A stretch of DNA of 64,000 bases from Mangrovivirga cuniculi (GTDB taxonomy: Bacteria; Bacteroidota; Bacteroidia; Cytophagales; Cyclobacteriaceae): contig NZ_CP028923.1 of NCBI RefSeq assembly GCF_005166025.1, forward strand, positions 3,784,001 to 3,848,000, in the 5' to 3' direction. How positions within the stretch are numbered: the first letter of the stretch is position 1; each line of letters opens with the position of its first letter. Both the position numbers and the translations under genes were made by a program. This document shows, one piece after another, positions 53,569 to 62,170 of the stretch. Below the pieces are notes generated by a model, which saw nothing but the letters and a program-made list of their open reading frames with translations, searched no databases and was not told the DNA's origin.

Positions 53569-54761
53569 TTTTCTCTAGTTTGTTAACTTTATAGTATAAT
53601 TTAGATGCGTTCGATAATATCTTTGTAAACCCTTTAACGTCTTCACCAGACCAGGCGTTATTCATTTCGCCGTACTGACCTGCGTCCGACTGCATGATAT
53701 CAAATTGACTTTCGACACCATTTAATTGAAATCGATAAGGATAAAGGGTAATAAACACCTTACCGGTTACTGAACTCTGTGTACTTTCAAGAAAACCTTC
53801 AATATTTCTCATTACCGGCTCCAGATATTGAGCTTCGTGTAACATCATCCCGTACCAGTCACCCAATTGCGATTTCCACTGCATCTGCCATTTTGAAAGC
53901 GTATGTTTCTCCAGCAAATGATGAGCTTTGATTAGGATCATTGAAGCAGCTGCTTCAAAACCGACACGTCCTTTGATTCCGATAATCGTATCACCGACAT
54001 GGACATCCCTGCCAATTCCAAATGGAGCAGCTAATTCCTGAAGCTTAAAATTAATTGTGTAGGCGGTAATATTTCTCCGTTTAGAGCAACACACTCGCCC
54101 TTTTCAAATTGTAGAGTAATGTCTACCGTCTCAGTTTTTGTAATTTGTGTTGGCCAGGCAGACTCCGGTAATGGTTTGTCTGAAGTAAGTGTTTCAGCAC
54201 CTCCTACAGATGTCCCCATAATCCTTTATTAACAGAATACTGAGCTTTCGACCATTCTTTTTCCACACCATGAGATTTCAGAAATTCAATTTCATCTTTT
54301 CGACTGAGTTTTTGATCTCTTATTGGTGTAACAATCTCAATTTCAGGCGCAAGAACGTTGATCATCAGATCAAATCTCACCTGATCATTACCAGCTCCTG
54401 TAGAACCATGGGCTACTTTACCAGCATTGATCAGCTGTGCATATTCCACGATAGCTTTCGCCTGAAAAGCGCGTTCTGCACTAACGGATAGTGGGTAAGT
54501 ATTATTACGAAGAACATTACCAAAAAGCAAAAACTTAATTGCTTTCTGGTAAAACTCTTCTGTCTTCTCTAAAGTCTTATGTGATTTAACACCTAGTTGG
54601 TAGGCGTTTTGTTCGATTTCTTCAATTTCACTTTTAGAAAATCCTCCTGTATGTACAAATGCCGAATGAACTTCAAGCCCTTTAACTTCAGATAAATATT
54701 TGACACAGTAGGACGTATCCAGTCCTCCACTGAAAGCCAAAACTATTTTTTTATTTTCCAT
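53561..54761 (-). pseudogene. argG: Argininosuccinate synthase, two frameshifts (probably sequence errors)
   Basis: ATP-dependent joining of citrulline and aspartate. Reconstructed as 400 residues: KIVLAFSGGLDTSYC (the PP-loop), HGSTGAGNDQVRFD, GTSVGGAETLT, then LAAPFGIGRDVHVGDTIIGIKGRVGFEAAAS and WQMQWKSQLGDWYGMMLHEAQYLEP. Break 1: a run of four C at 54214-54217 (coding G) ends the frame after NKGLWG; one more G restores TSVGGAETL. Break 2: three T at 54072-54074 (coding A) shift the frame after VALNGE; one more A restores NITAYTINFKLQELAAPFG. Every other arg gene is intact and this enzyme is essential for the pathway, so true loss is unlikely. 56 bases after the acyltransferase gene. Confidence 0.93.
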
Positions 54762-54817
54762 TTTTAGGATACGGTTTAACCTTCAACCGTAGGATAGTGA
54801 ATGAATTTTTCAGATTA

Positions 54818-55447
54818 TTAAACAGTAGCGGGCTTAGGGCTACGCCTGAAAAAATTCTTCATATCTGAAAGTCCTTTCTTGATTTTAGGAACTTCAACAT
54901 TTGCAAGGGTAGATTTTTGCTCTTCAGGATCAAAAACCATTCCTGTGCACAGACAATGCTTACGACCGGTTCTCATTAGAACGTCGTGATTTTTACATTG
55001 TTTACAACCATCCCAGAACTCGTCGGTTTGTGGGAGCTTATTGAATGTAACCGGCTTGTATCCAAGATCAGAATTGATCTTTAAGACAGGCAAACTGGTA
55101 GTAATACCAAAAATTTTAGCTTTCGGATATTTTTCGCGAGCAAGGTCAAATGCTTTTTGTTTCACAAGCTTTGCTACACCTCGACCACGAAACTTAGGAT
55201 TTACGATCAATGCGGAATTGGATGCAAAATTTGCTGTTTCATAAGATTGAACATAACAGAATCCTGCAAGCTCTTCTCCAACTAGCGCAATAACAGCTAA
55301 ACCCTCCATCATCTTTCTTTGAATCTGGAGAGGATGACGTTTTGCGATACCCGTGCCTCTCTTTTTAGCAGCTTTCTCAATAAGTTTACAGATGTGTGAT
55401 GCGTACTGCAAGTGCTCTTCACCTGCTACTGCAACTTTTGTTTCCAT
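54818..55447 (-). CDS. GNAT N-acylglutamate synthase candidate
   Basis: A 209-residue GNAT acyltransferase that opens the arginine operon. The acyl-CoA loop is FRGRGVAKLV (86-95), within the GNAT core (residues ~5-145). After it comes a Cys cluster, C148 and C151 in GCKQCKNHD, and C165 and C167 in HCLCTGM, typical in my memory of the arginine-operon GNAT proteins of Bacteroidota. By position it should acylate glutamate, as no other ArgA, ArgJ or NAGS gene is present; succinyl-CoA as donor is suggested by the carbamoyltransferase. Preceded by a structured leader. Confidence 0.8.
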   Translation of the reverse strand: METKVAVAGEEHLQYASHICKLIEKAAKKRGTGIAKRHPLQIQRKMMEGLAVIALVGEELAGFCYVQSYETANFASNSALIVNPKFRGRGVAKLVKQKAFDLAREKYPKAKIFGITTSLPVLKINSDLGYKPVTFNKLPQTDEFWDGCKQCKNHDVLMRTGRKHCLCTGMVFDPEEQKSTLANVEVPKIKKGLSDMKNFFRRSPKPATV

Positions 55448-55468
55448 CTTAGTATAGATAAATAGTTT

Positions 55469-55482
55469 AGTTTAATTAAACT
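55469..55482. promoter_or_regulatory. 14-bp perfect palindrome before the arginine operon
   Basis: AGTTTAATTAAACT is its own reverse complement and lies 21 bases before the first ATG of the operon, between the structured leader and the start codon. It could be a regulator site or a weak hairpin near the ribosome-binding region. Confidence 0.4.
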
Positions 55483-55504
55483 TTGGTTTTTCTTTTGAAA
55501 ATTT

Positions 55505-55659
55505 TTGACTGAATGCGTCAATATAACGAGGAGAGCCGGGTACGTAACCCAACTATATCAGATAGTGCCCGCTAGGGGCCTCCTAGATCTGATTGCATAA
55601 AATAACGGAAGCACGACAGGAGTGTATGTCGCGAAGAATGATTTGCTATATGTTCCGTT
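55505..55659 (-). promoter_or_regulatory. Structured leader / candidate cis-regulatory RNA of the arginine operon
   Basis: Plus-strand coordinates of paired arms: AACGGAA 55604-55610 with TTCCGTT 55653-55659, enclosing CGACA 55614-55618 with TGTCG 55627-55631; ATCAGAT 55557-55563 with ATCTGAT 55587-55593, enclosing CTAGG 55572-55576 with CCTAG 55582-55586; GGGT 55538-55541 with ACCC 55547-55550; TTGAC 55505-55509 with GTCAA 55517-55521. Alternative pairings compete: ACTAT 55552-55556 with ATAGT 55562-55566, and GCCC 55567-55570 with GGGC 55576-55579. The region is clearly more GC-rich and structured than its AT-rich flanks. On the minus strand it would be the ~200-base leader of the arg operon. 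No known RNA family is recognised. Confidence 0.55.
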
Positions 55660-55924
55660 AATATTCATCAGTTGTTCAAAATAAAGTAAATACTTTTAAT
55701 AAAGCAATTACTTTCTCGCATTCGTGAACTTGTATTATTATAATCGTAATAGAAAACAAAAAGTTTTGCTTTTTGATAAAAATTTAAATTTCTTACTAAA
55801 ATAAATTAAAAAATTAGCAAAATACAATACGAAAAATGTAAATATTATAATGCTTTACTATCAAAACCCAAAATATTATCCCTTAAAAATACCATTTTCA
55901 GAAGAAAAGTTGGGTAAAACTGTT
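55660..55924. other. AT-rich gap between RecQ and the arginine leader
   Basis: Very AT-rich, no ORF. It holds a perfect AT hairpin, CAAAAAG (55757-55763) with CTTTTTG (55769-55775), with T on the minus-strand side; it could be a weak terminator for recQ. The arg promoter should also lie here, but I see no full TAnnTTTG box. Confidence 0.45.
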
Positions 55925-57841
55925 TTATGCAGAATTTGACAAACTCAACACCCCTTCATGATCCATTCTGATCTTATCCCAGTCAATTAGTTGCCTGATC
56001 AAAATTTCCAGCGTTTTTTTATCTATATCAGGAAAAATCTCAACGATTTCATCTGTTGTTTTCGGATTTAAGGAAATTATTTCAAGTATATCTTTTTCAA
56101 GACTTTTGCTCTGTTGATCCCTGGATTTTTCCTGTTGTTTTTTCTTTATACATAAATCACACTTTCCACAAGGTTCTGTTCCCTGTTCTCCAAAATATTG
56201 CTGAAGGTATTGCATCCTGCACCCTTCAGTTAATTGCACATAATCTATTACTGACTGTATCTTTTCTTTTTCAATGCTTTTCTGATTTTGAAGCATTGTT
56301 TTGGTAATTGGTATTTTCTCAATATCCAATCTAGGAGTTAAGAATGTAATTTTTGGATTATCATTTTTAGGTACATAATATATGTAGTCGCGATCTTCCA
56401 GCTTCAGGAGTAAATTATGAATTTCCCTCGCCGGAACTGCTGCTGCTTTAGCTACCTTATATTCATCAATCACCATTACCTGTGAATAAATCTCTCCTCC
56501 ATACATTCTAAGAATGGTCTTCAGTAACTTTTCGTAAGCTGAATTAGCGATCATGAATTTATACATCTCTTCATGACTGACCTCAAACTTAACTTTGGAA
56601 GGAGTATGAAAGGCAGTATTTAATTCCATCAATCCATATTCCGACAATAACTCAAGGACCTTAAATGTTTTGATTACATCGAGCGAATAGGTATCGCAAA
56701 ATCTCGTCAGATCTATATCATAGCTTTCAAATTCAGCAGATCCGATAGCTAGTTTATAAAAATTGGCAATAGACTGATATACCTTTTTAATATATGGCAA
56801 ATCGGGAAACATTGCTTCAAAGCGTTTCATGACCTGCTCAGTTTCGTTGGAATATACCAGCAATACTGCAAATGATTGTTTTCCGTCTCTTCCTGCCCGA
56901 CCCGCTTCCTGGTAATATCCTTCCAGGACGGTAGGCATATCATAATGGATCACAGACCGGACATCCGGCTTATCGATACCCATTCCGAAGGCATTTGTCG
57001 CAGCAATTATTCTAATCCGGTCATTGAGCCAGTCATCCTGCCGGGCAGTACGGTCATCATTTTTTAATCCAGCATGGTAATAATTGGCTGTTACATTATG
57101 ATTAACCAGGTATCGGGCGATTGCCCCGGTTTGCTTTCGACTGTTAGCGTAAACGATAGACGACCCGGGAATCTTTTTTATGATCTCCTCTAGTTTTTTA
57201 TCTTTATTTTCTACCTCCCTGATTGACAATGACAGGTTGGTCCGGGCAAAAGAACCCATATAAAGATCCGGGTTATCCAATTCAAGTAAATCGATGATCT
57301 CATCCCTGACTTTTTCAGTGGCTGTGGCTGTAACCGCAATAACCGGACAACGATCGACATACTCAAAAAAATCCTTTATCTGCAGGTAGGAAGGCCTGAA
57401 GTCATGACCCCATTGAGAGATGCAGTGTGCTTCATCAATTGCGAGAAGAGAAACATCAGTTCTTTTCATTCTCTCAATAAATAACTTCGTATGTAACCGT
57501 TCTGGAGAAACGTATAAAATCTTAACAGCTCCCTGAACGGCATTTTCCAATGTGATATCAACTTCTCTCGATGACATCGATGATTGAATCGATGCCGCAG
57601 GTATTCCACGGCTTTTCAAAGCCTGAACCTGATCTTTCATCAATGCTATTAGAGGAGATACTACAACGGTCAATCCCGGTAATAAAAGTGCAGGTATCTG
57701 ATAACATACAGACTTACCACCCCCTGTTGGTAATAGAGCAAGCACATCTTTACCAAACAATGCGGAAGAAATGATCTCCCGCTGTTTGGGCCGGAAATCA
57801 TTATATCCCCAGTATTTACGAAGTATCTCTTCTGGAGTCAT
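55925..57841 (-). CDS. recQ: RecQ-family DNA helicase (short, late zinc site)
   Basis: 3'-5' DNA helicase used in recombination and repair, 638 residues. Walker A LLPTGGGKSVCYQIP (TGGGKS 39-44), the AIDEAHCISQWGHDFRPSY box with DEAH, and motif VI HYDMPTVLEGYYQEAGRAGRDG are intact. The zinc cysteines C541, C558, C561 and C564 (ECRM-type ... EPCGKCDLC) come ~200 residues after the helicase core instead of right behind it, and no HRDC domain follows; the tail is a small helical domain. Its ATG directly abuts the stop of the enoyl-CoA hydratase gene, so the two share a transcript. Confidence 0.93.
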   Translation of the reverse strand: MTPEEILRKYWGYNDFRPKQREIISSALFGKDVLALLPTGGGKSVCYQIPALLLPGLTVVVSPLIALMKDQVQALKSRGIPAASIQSSMSSREVDITLENAVQGAVKILYVSPERLHTKLFIERMKRTDVSLLAIDEAHCISQWGHDFRPSYLQIKDFFEYVDRCPVIAVTATATEKVRDEIIDLLELDNPDLYMGSFARTNLSLSIREVENKDKKLEEIIKKIPGSSIVYANSRKQTGAIARYLVNHNVTANYYHAGLKNDDRTARQDDWLNDRIRIIAATNAFGMGIDKPDVRSVIHYDMPTVLEGYYQEAGRAGRDGKQSFAVLLVYSNETEQVMKRFEAMFPDLPYIKKVYQSIANFYKLAIGSAEFESYDIDLTRFCDTYSLDVIKTFKVLELLSEYGLMELNTAFHTPSKVKFEVSHEEMYKFMIANSAYEKLLKTILRMYGGEIYSQVMVIDEYKVAKAAAVPAREIHNLLLKLEDRDYIYYVPKNDNPKITFLTPRLDIEKIPITKTMLQNQKSIEKEKIQSVIDYVQLTEGCRMQYLQQYFGEQGTEPCGKCDLCIKKKQQEKSRDQQSKSLEKDILEIISLNPKTTDEIVEIFPDIDKKTLEILIRQLIDWDKIRMDHEGVLSLSNSA

Positions 57842-58614
57842 CTACCAGGTTAAAGGTTCTTTATTTAAAAATGAACTAATTCCTTTTTTACAATCGTCAG
57901 TAGCTCTTGCTTTTGCATTCATCTCTGAAGCATAGTTTAGGGCTTCGTCAAGAGAAAGATTCTGAACCTTGTGAATCATCTTTTTAGTTATGGAAATCGA
58001 ATCCCCGGAATTAGTTGTATTTAATTTTTCAGCAAAAGACATCACGTAATCTTCCAGATCTTCAGCATCAATAACTTTATTAACTATCCCTATATTGGCT
58101 GCCTCCTCTGCTGAAATCAGATCTCCACTTAATAATAATTCTTTAGCTTTAGCCTCTCCTATTTTTCTGAGAAGAAAAACCAAAACCATAGCAGGAACGA
58201 ATCCGATCTTCACCTCTGTATAGCCAAACTTTGCTTCCGGAACAGAAAAAGTAAAATCACATACATTGGCCAGGCCACATCCCCGGCAATTGCGTGTCCC
58301 TGAACACATGCTATGATTGTTTTTGGATAATCATAGATCATGTAAAAAAGTTCTTTCAGGTGATTAGAATCAGCAAGATTTTCTTCAAAAGTATTTGTTT
58401 GAAGGTCCTGAAGGTAGGCCAGGTCTGCACCTGCACAAAAAGCCTTCCCGCTCCCCTTTATTACTACAGTTTTTACCGAAGTCTCATCCTCCCAGGCTAA
58501 AAGCTGTCCTTTTAATTCTGAAACCAATTCCTGGTTTAGCGCATTTCGCTTTTCAGGTCTGTTTAAAGTAATTACTCCGGTACGTCCTTCAATATTAGTA
58601 ACTATTGTTTTCAT
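57842..58614 (-). pseudogene. Enoyl-CoA hydratase/isomerase, one frameshift (probably sequence error)
   Basis: Crotonase-fold enzyme of fatty-acid or branched-chain degradation, reconstructed as 257 residues. N-terminal GVITLNRPEKRNALNQELV, first oxyanion loop KAFCAGADLAYLQ, second ACVQGHAIAGGCGLANVCD, and the end HKVQNLSLDEALNYASEMNAKARATDDCKKGISSFLNK match the methylglutaconyl-CoA hydratase-like group. The break is in a run of four C at 58283-58286 (coding GGGG); one more G joins GHAIAG to GCGLANVCDFTF. It overlaps comEC by four bases and abuts recQ. Confidence 0.88.
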
Positions 58615-60620
58615 TTAGATAGGGTTAATGAGTGATATTCACTCAAAGTTAATCGCTTTATTCTTTTTTCCTTACCAGTGATTTCCTTTTCCGAAATTAA
58701 ACTTTGGTTACCGATTAATATAATTGCATCGATAGAATTAATAAACCTTTCTTTCAAAAAATCATCATTTTGATCATTAAATAATATCAAATATGATTTC
58801 ATGGTTCCCTCTTCATTAACATTCAGTATCAAATTCTTATTCGCATCCTCCTTACTATCTCTGATTTTTATCTCGCCTTCCCCATTATTATATCTATGTA
58901 ATCCATCAAGGATGCCCTTTTTAAATCCAGTAAGACTTTCTTTTCCGGAATCCAATCGGTCTGCGATTCCATTCTTGCAATTAATCAACAAAACTTCATC
59001 CTGAAGTCTGACAAGTTGCAAAGGGTTGGTATTATTCTGAAGCCCGAAAATTATTCTCGAAAAAACTAAGCCTGTTAAAAGAAGAATAGAAATCGCAGTT
59101 GTGATCTTCTTTGATTTTTCGGCTATACAATTTACTAACAACAGAATCCCAATTGAAAATATCCCAAATTCGTAAACAGAAGGTTTTGGAAAATAAAGAA
59201 TCCAATCTAAATCTGATAAAGAATCCATCACCCGGTGCTGGTAACTAATCAGCCAATCGACAATACCTGAGAGTACATCAATTTTGACATTTAATTTCCA
59301 TAGAATAACCATTATCCAGCCTCCATATAAATATAAAGGTATCAAAATGGCCATAGGAATATTAATGAGTAATGACAATGGAGACCAGTAGCCAAAATGA
59401 TAAAGCATCAATGGGAAGGTTGCGATCTGGGCAGCCAAACTAACATTTATCAATTTAAAAATATTATTCAACCAGTTAAACTGGCTTCCATAAAGGCTGT
59501 TTAATCGGGGGTACAATAATACAATACCCAGAACAGCAGCATAGGATAATTGAAAAGAAAGTCTAAAGAGATTCGCCGGATCGAAAAGGCATAAGAAAAA
59601 AGCCGATGCGAAAATACTGTTTATTACAGAATAGTTCTTATCGAGGCATTTTCCTACCCATATTAGAGTAAACATAAATGCTGCACGACAAACCGAAGGA
59701 GCAGATCCACTTAGTAAAGCATAACTCCATAAAACAAATATTCCGATAATAATTAAAGTCAGTCGAAAAAATGGAATCTTATCTTTAAAAGAAGCTATTA
59801 ATTTATAAAGCCAAATCAACAACATAAAAACTAAGCCAACATGCATTCCGGAAACAGCCAAAACATGAAGTAAGCCTAATGTAGCGTATTGCTTTTCCAG
59901 TCTATCATCAAGTTCAGACCGGTCACCAAGTGACAGTGCATTGATTATGGCCCTGGAATCTTCTCTTTGTAAACCTAATTCGTTCTGAATAGCCTGCCTG
60001 ATATCATATCTTAAACTGTAAATTCTATTTTTGATAGAATAGATTAATCCTTCTCTCCTTTCAATCAATTCTACCTCATGACTTTTAAGATATAATAGGC
60101 CCGTAAAACCTTCATTTAATAAATATTGCTGATAGTCAAATACTCCGGGAATCATCATTTTGTCAGGCATAAAAACCCGTCCTTTAACTTTGAGTAGGTC
60201 ACCGGAATAAAATCGGTTAGACGCCGCTTGTTTTTCGATGTTTAATTTTATCCTGGACGAAGCAGGATCGCTCATTACCAATGCAGAAGCCTCAATTTTC
60301 GCTGTATTTTCTTTAGTGATGGATTCAATTTTGACGACATGTCCGTCACCCTCAATTTTGCGTAACTGAGTTCGGGTTTCTGAGGAAACAAACATGCCCG
60401 TTAAAAAAATAATTCCTAACCCAGCCAAAGAGATTAACCGGATTTTAACCCCTGTAGTAAAACTGAATTTAGGTACAAAACCAATTAGAAATACCAGTAA
60501 AACCAGGTAAAGAAAATCCTCAACACCGACAGAGTAGATCCCGGATCTTTCCAGTATAATACCGGTTATTAATGTTAAAAAGTATTTAAAGAAAGGTTGA
60601 AAGCGCAAATTTATATTCAC
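58611..60620 (-). CDS. ComEC/Rec2-family protein without metallo-beta-lactamase domain
   Basis: Predicted inner-membrane channel for DNA uptake. The N-terminal part (~residues 20-200) resembles DUF4131, including DKMMIPGVFDYQQYLLNEGFTGLLYL; the Competence domain follows with HVLAVSGMHVGLVFML and SAPSVCRAAFMFTLIWVGKCLDKNYSVINSIFASAFF, with about eight membrane helices to residue ~530. The final ~130 residues are soluble but contain no HxHxDH motif, so the nuclease-like domain of B. subtilis ComEC is absent, as in many Bacteroidota. Uptake of DNA is inferred from the family. Confidence 0.9.
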   Translation of the reverse strand: MNINLRFQPFFKYFLTLITGIILERSGIYSVGVEDFLYLVLLVFLIGFVPKFSFTTGVKIRLISLAGLGIIFLTGMFVSSETRTQLRKIEGDGHVVKIESITKENTAKIEASALVMSDPASSRIKLNIEKQAASNRFYSGDLLKVKGRVFMPDKMMIPGVFDYQQYLLNEGFTGLLYLKSHEVELIERREGLIYSIKNRIYSLRYDIRQAIQNELGLQREDSRAIINALSLGDRSELDDRLEKQYATLGLLHVLAVSGMHVGLVFMLLIWLYKLIASFKDKIPFFRLTLIIIGIFVLWSYALLSGSAPSVCRAAFMFTLIWVGKCLDKNYSVINSIFASAFFLCLFDPANLFRLSFQLSYAAVLGIVLLYPRLNSLYGSQFNWLNNIFKLINVSLAAQIATFPLMLYHFGYWSPLSLLINIPMAILIPLYLYGGWIMVILWKLNVKIDVLSGIVDWLISYQHRVMDSLSDLDWILYFPKPSVYEFGIFSIGILLLVNCIAEKSKKITTAISILLLTGLVFSRIIFGLQNNTNPLQLVRLQDEVLLINCKNGIADRLDSGKESLTGFKKGILDGLHRYNNGEGEIKIRDSKEDANKNLILNVNEEGTMKSYLILFNDQNDDFLKERFINSIDAIILIGNQSLISEKEITGKEKRIKRLTLSEYHSLTLSK

Positions 60621-60666
60621 GCCTGAAAATTAATAAGCTAATATATTAGAATGAAAAAATAGCCGT

Positions 60667-61104
60667 TTAAAAAGATGGTTTAGTCATTTTATAGTGCATG
60701 ATATCGCATTCTTCGAATTGGTCGCCTTCTTTAGCAAACCCAAATCTACTATAAAGTGAAACTGCGGGTAATTGGGCATGAAGGTAAAGTTGCTTCCCTT
60801 CTGCCTCTGGTGTTTTCATAATATCCTGAAGTACTTCTTCAACAAGATGATGCCCTACTTTATGACCACGATATTCTTCAAGTACAGCAAAACGCTCCAG
60901 TTTGATACCATTTGAAGTGAACCTCCACCTGGCAGTGCCACAAGGTTTACCATCATAAAATGCCAGAAAATGCCTGCTTGAATCTTCAAATTCATCAAAC
61001 TCATCATCAGGCTCAACGTTTTGTTCCTCAACAAAAACTTTTCTTCTGATTGCAAATACCTGGTCTAAATGACGATCTTCTGAAACGCGTTTTACTTCGA
61101 TCAT
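60667..61104 (-). CDS. GNAT acetyltransferase, ElaA-like
   Basis: A 145-residue GNAT protein. Family segments: FAIRRKVFVEEQNVEPDDEFDEFE at the start (the ElaA/YjcF-type beginning), GTARWRF, LERFAVLEEYRGHKVGHHLVEEV with the acyl-CoA loop, and LYLHAQLPAVSLYSRFGFA. Substrate unknown. Its start overlaps the PhoH gene by four bases. Confidence 0.88.
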   Translation of the reverse strand: MIEVKRVSEDRHLDQVFAIRRKVFVEEQNVEPDDEFDEFEDSSRHFLAFYDGKPCGTARWRFTSNGIKLERFAVLEEYRGHKVGHHLVEEVLQDIMKTPEAEGKQLYLHAQLPAVSLYSRFGFAKEGDQFEECDIMHYKMTKPSF

Positions 61105-62078
61105 TTTTCAGTTTTCTTTTCTGTTTCCGATTTTTTCTTTTCGAAAGCTTTATCGTAGGCATCAATAATACTTCTAACAAGTTTATGCCTGATCACATCA
61201 CCTCCATCAAAGTAAACAAATTCGATACCTTTTACATTCTTGAGAATTGACATAGCCTCCAGCAAGCCTGATCGCTGATTTTTAGGAAGGTCTACCTGAG
61301 AACGGTCCCCATTAATGATAAGCTTGGAATTAGGCCCCATCCTGGTCAGAAACATTTTCATCTGCATGGTAGTGGTGTTTTGTGCCTCATCAAGCAGAAT
61401 AAAAGCATTATTTAGTGTCCGACCCCTCATATATGCCAGTGGTGCAATTTCTATTACCCGATTCTCCAGGTAATATGTCAGCTTTTCTGAAGGAAGCATG
61501 TCATCAAGGGCATCATAAATAGGTCTTAAATAAGGATCTATTTTTTCCTTTAGGTCACCCGGTAAAAACCCAAGATTTTCTCCGGCCTCTACAGCAGGTC
61601 GGGTTATAATTATTTTTTTTACTTCTTTATTTTTTAATGCTCTGACAGCAAGAGCAACAGAGATATAGGTTTTACCTGTACCCGCCGGACCAATGGCAAA
61701 GATCATATCATTATCCACGATCTTATCTACTAAAACCTTCTGATTTTTGGTTTTAGGCGTGACTTTAAATCCTTTGGTACCATATATTACAACTCCGTCA
61801 GTTGCTGCTGCAGCGACATTTTCTTCTTCCTTCTGAATGTACACGCGAACATTGTCAGACGTTACCTTACCATATTTATGATAGTGGGCCACCAGCGCAT
61901 TAAGGATATCATTTATCCTTAATATTTCTGAAGTATGTCCTTTGATCTTTATTTCATTACCGCGAGATATTATCTTGCTTTTCGGAAAAGCTGCTGCGAC
62001 TTCATTTATATTTGAATTATCGACTCCCAGAAAGTCAATAAGGGAGACATTTTCAAGCGTAATAGTTTTTTCTACCAA
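61101..62078 (-). CDS. PhoH-family ATPase
   Basis: A 325-residue P-loop ATPase of the PhoH family, linked to RNA metabolism (YbeZ-like). Walker A is GPAGTGKT (130-137); Walker B is AFILLDEAQNT; RPAVEAGENLGFLPGDLKEKIDPYLRP is the family signature. An N-terminal KH-like segment (residues ~5-75) precedes. In many bacteria it lies beside YbeY, but here the next gene is a GNAT protein. Divergent from the SAM adenosyltransferase gene by 92 bases. Confidence 0.94.
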   Translation of the reverse strand: MVEKTITLENVSLIDFLGVDNSNINEVAAAFPKSKIISRGNEIKIKGHTSEILRINDILNALVAHYHKYGKVTSDNVRVYIQKEEENVAAAATDGVVIYGTKGFKVTPKTKNQKVLVDKIVDNDMIFAIGPAGTGKTYISVALAVRALKNKEVKKIIITRPAVEAGENLGFLPGDLKEKIDPYLRPIYDALDDMLPSEKLTYYLENRVIEIAPLAYMRGRTLNNAFILLDEAQNTTTMQMKMFLTRMGPNSKLIINGDRSQVDLPKNQRSGLLEAMSILKNVKGIEFVYFDGGDVIRHKLVRSIIDAYDKAFEKKKSETEKKTEK

Positions 62079-62170
62079 ATGATTTTCAATTTATATAGTT
62101 CAATACTGAATACTAGGTAAAAATTTTTAGTTTTGCCACAACAAAATTAATCAATAATTTAAACCCTCGT

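Noticed and set aside
55530-55550. GAGGAGAGCCGGG, reminiscent of the RNase P RNA start
   Set aside because: The other conserved RNase P blocks are missing and the structured region is far too short.
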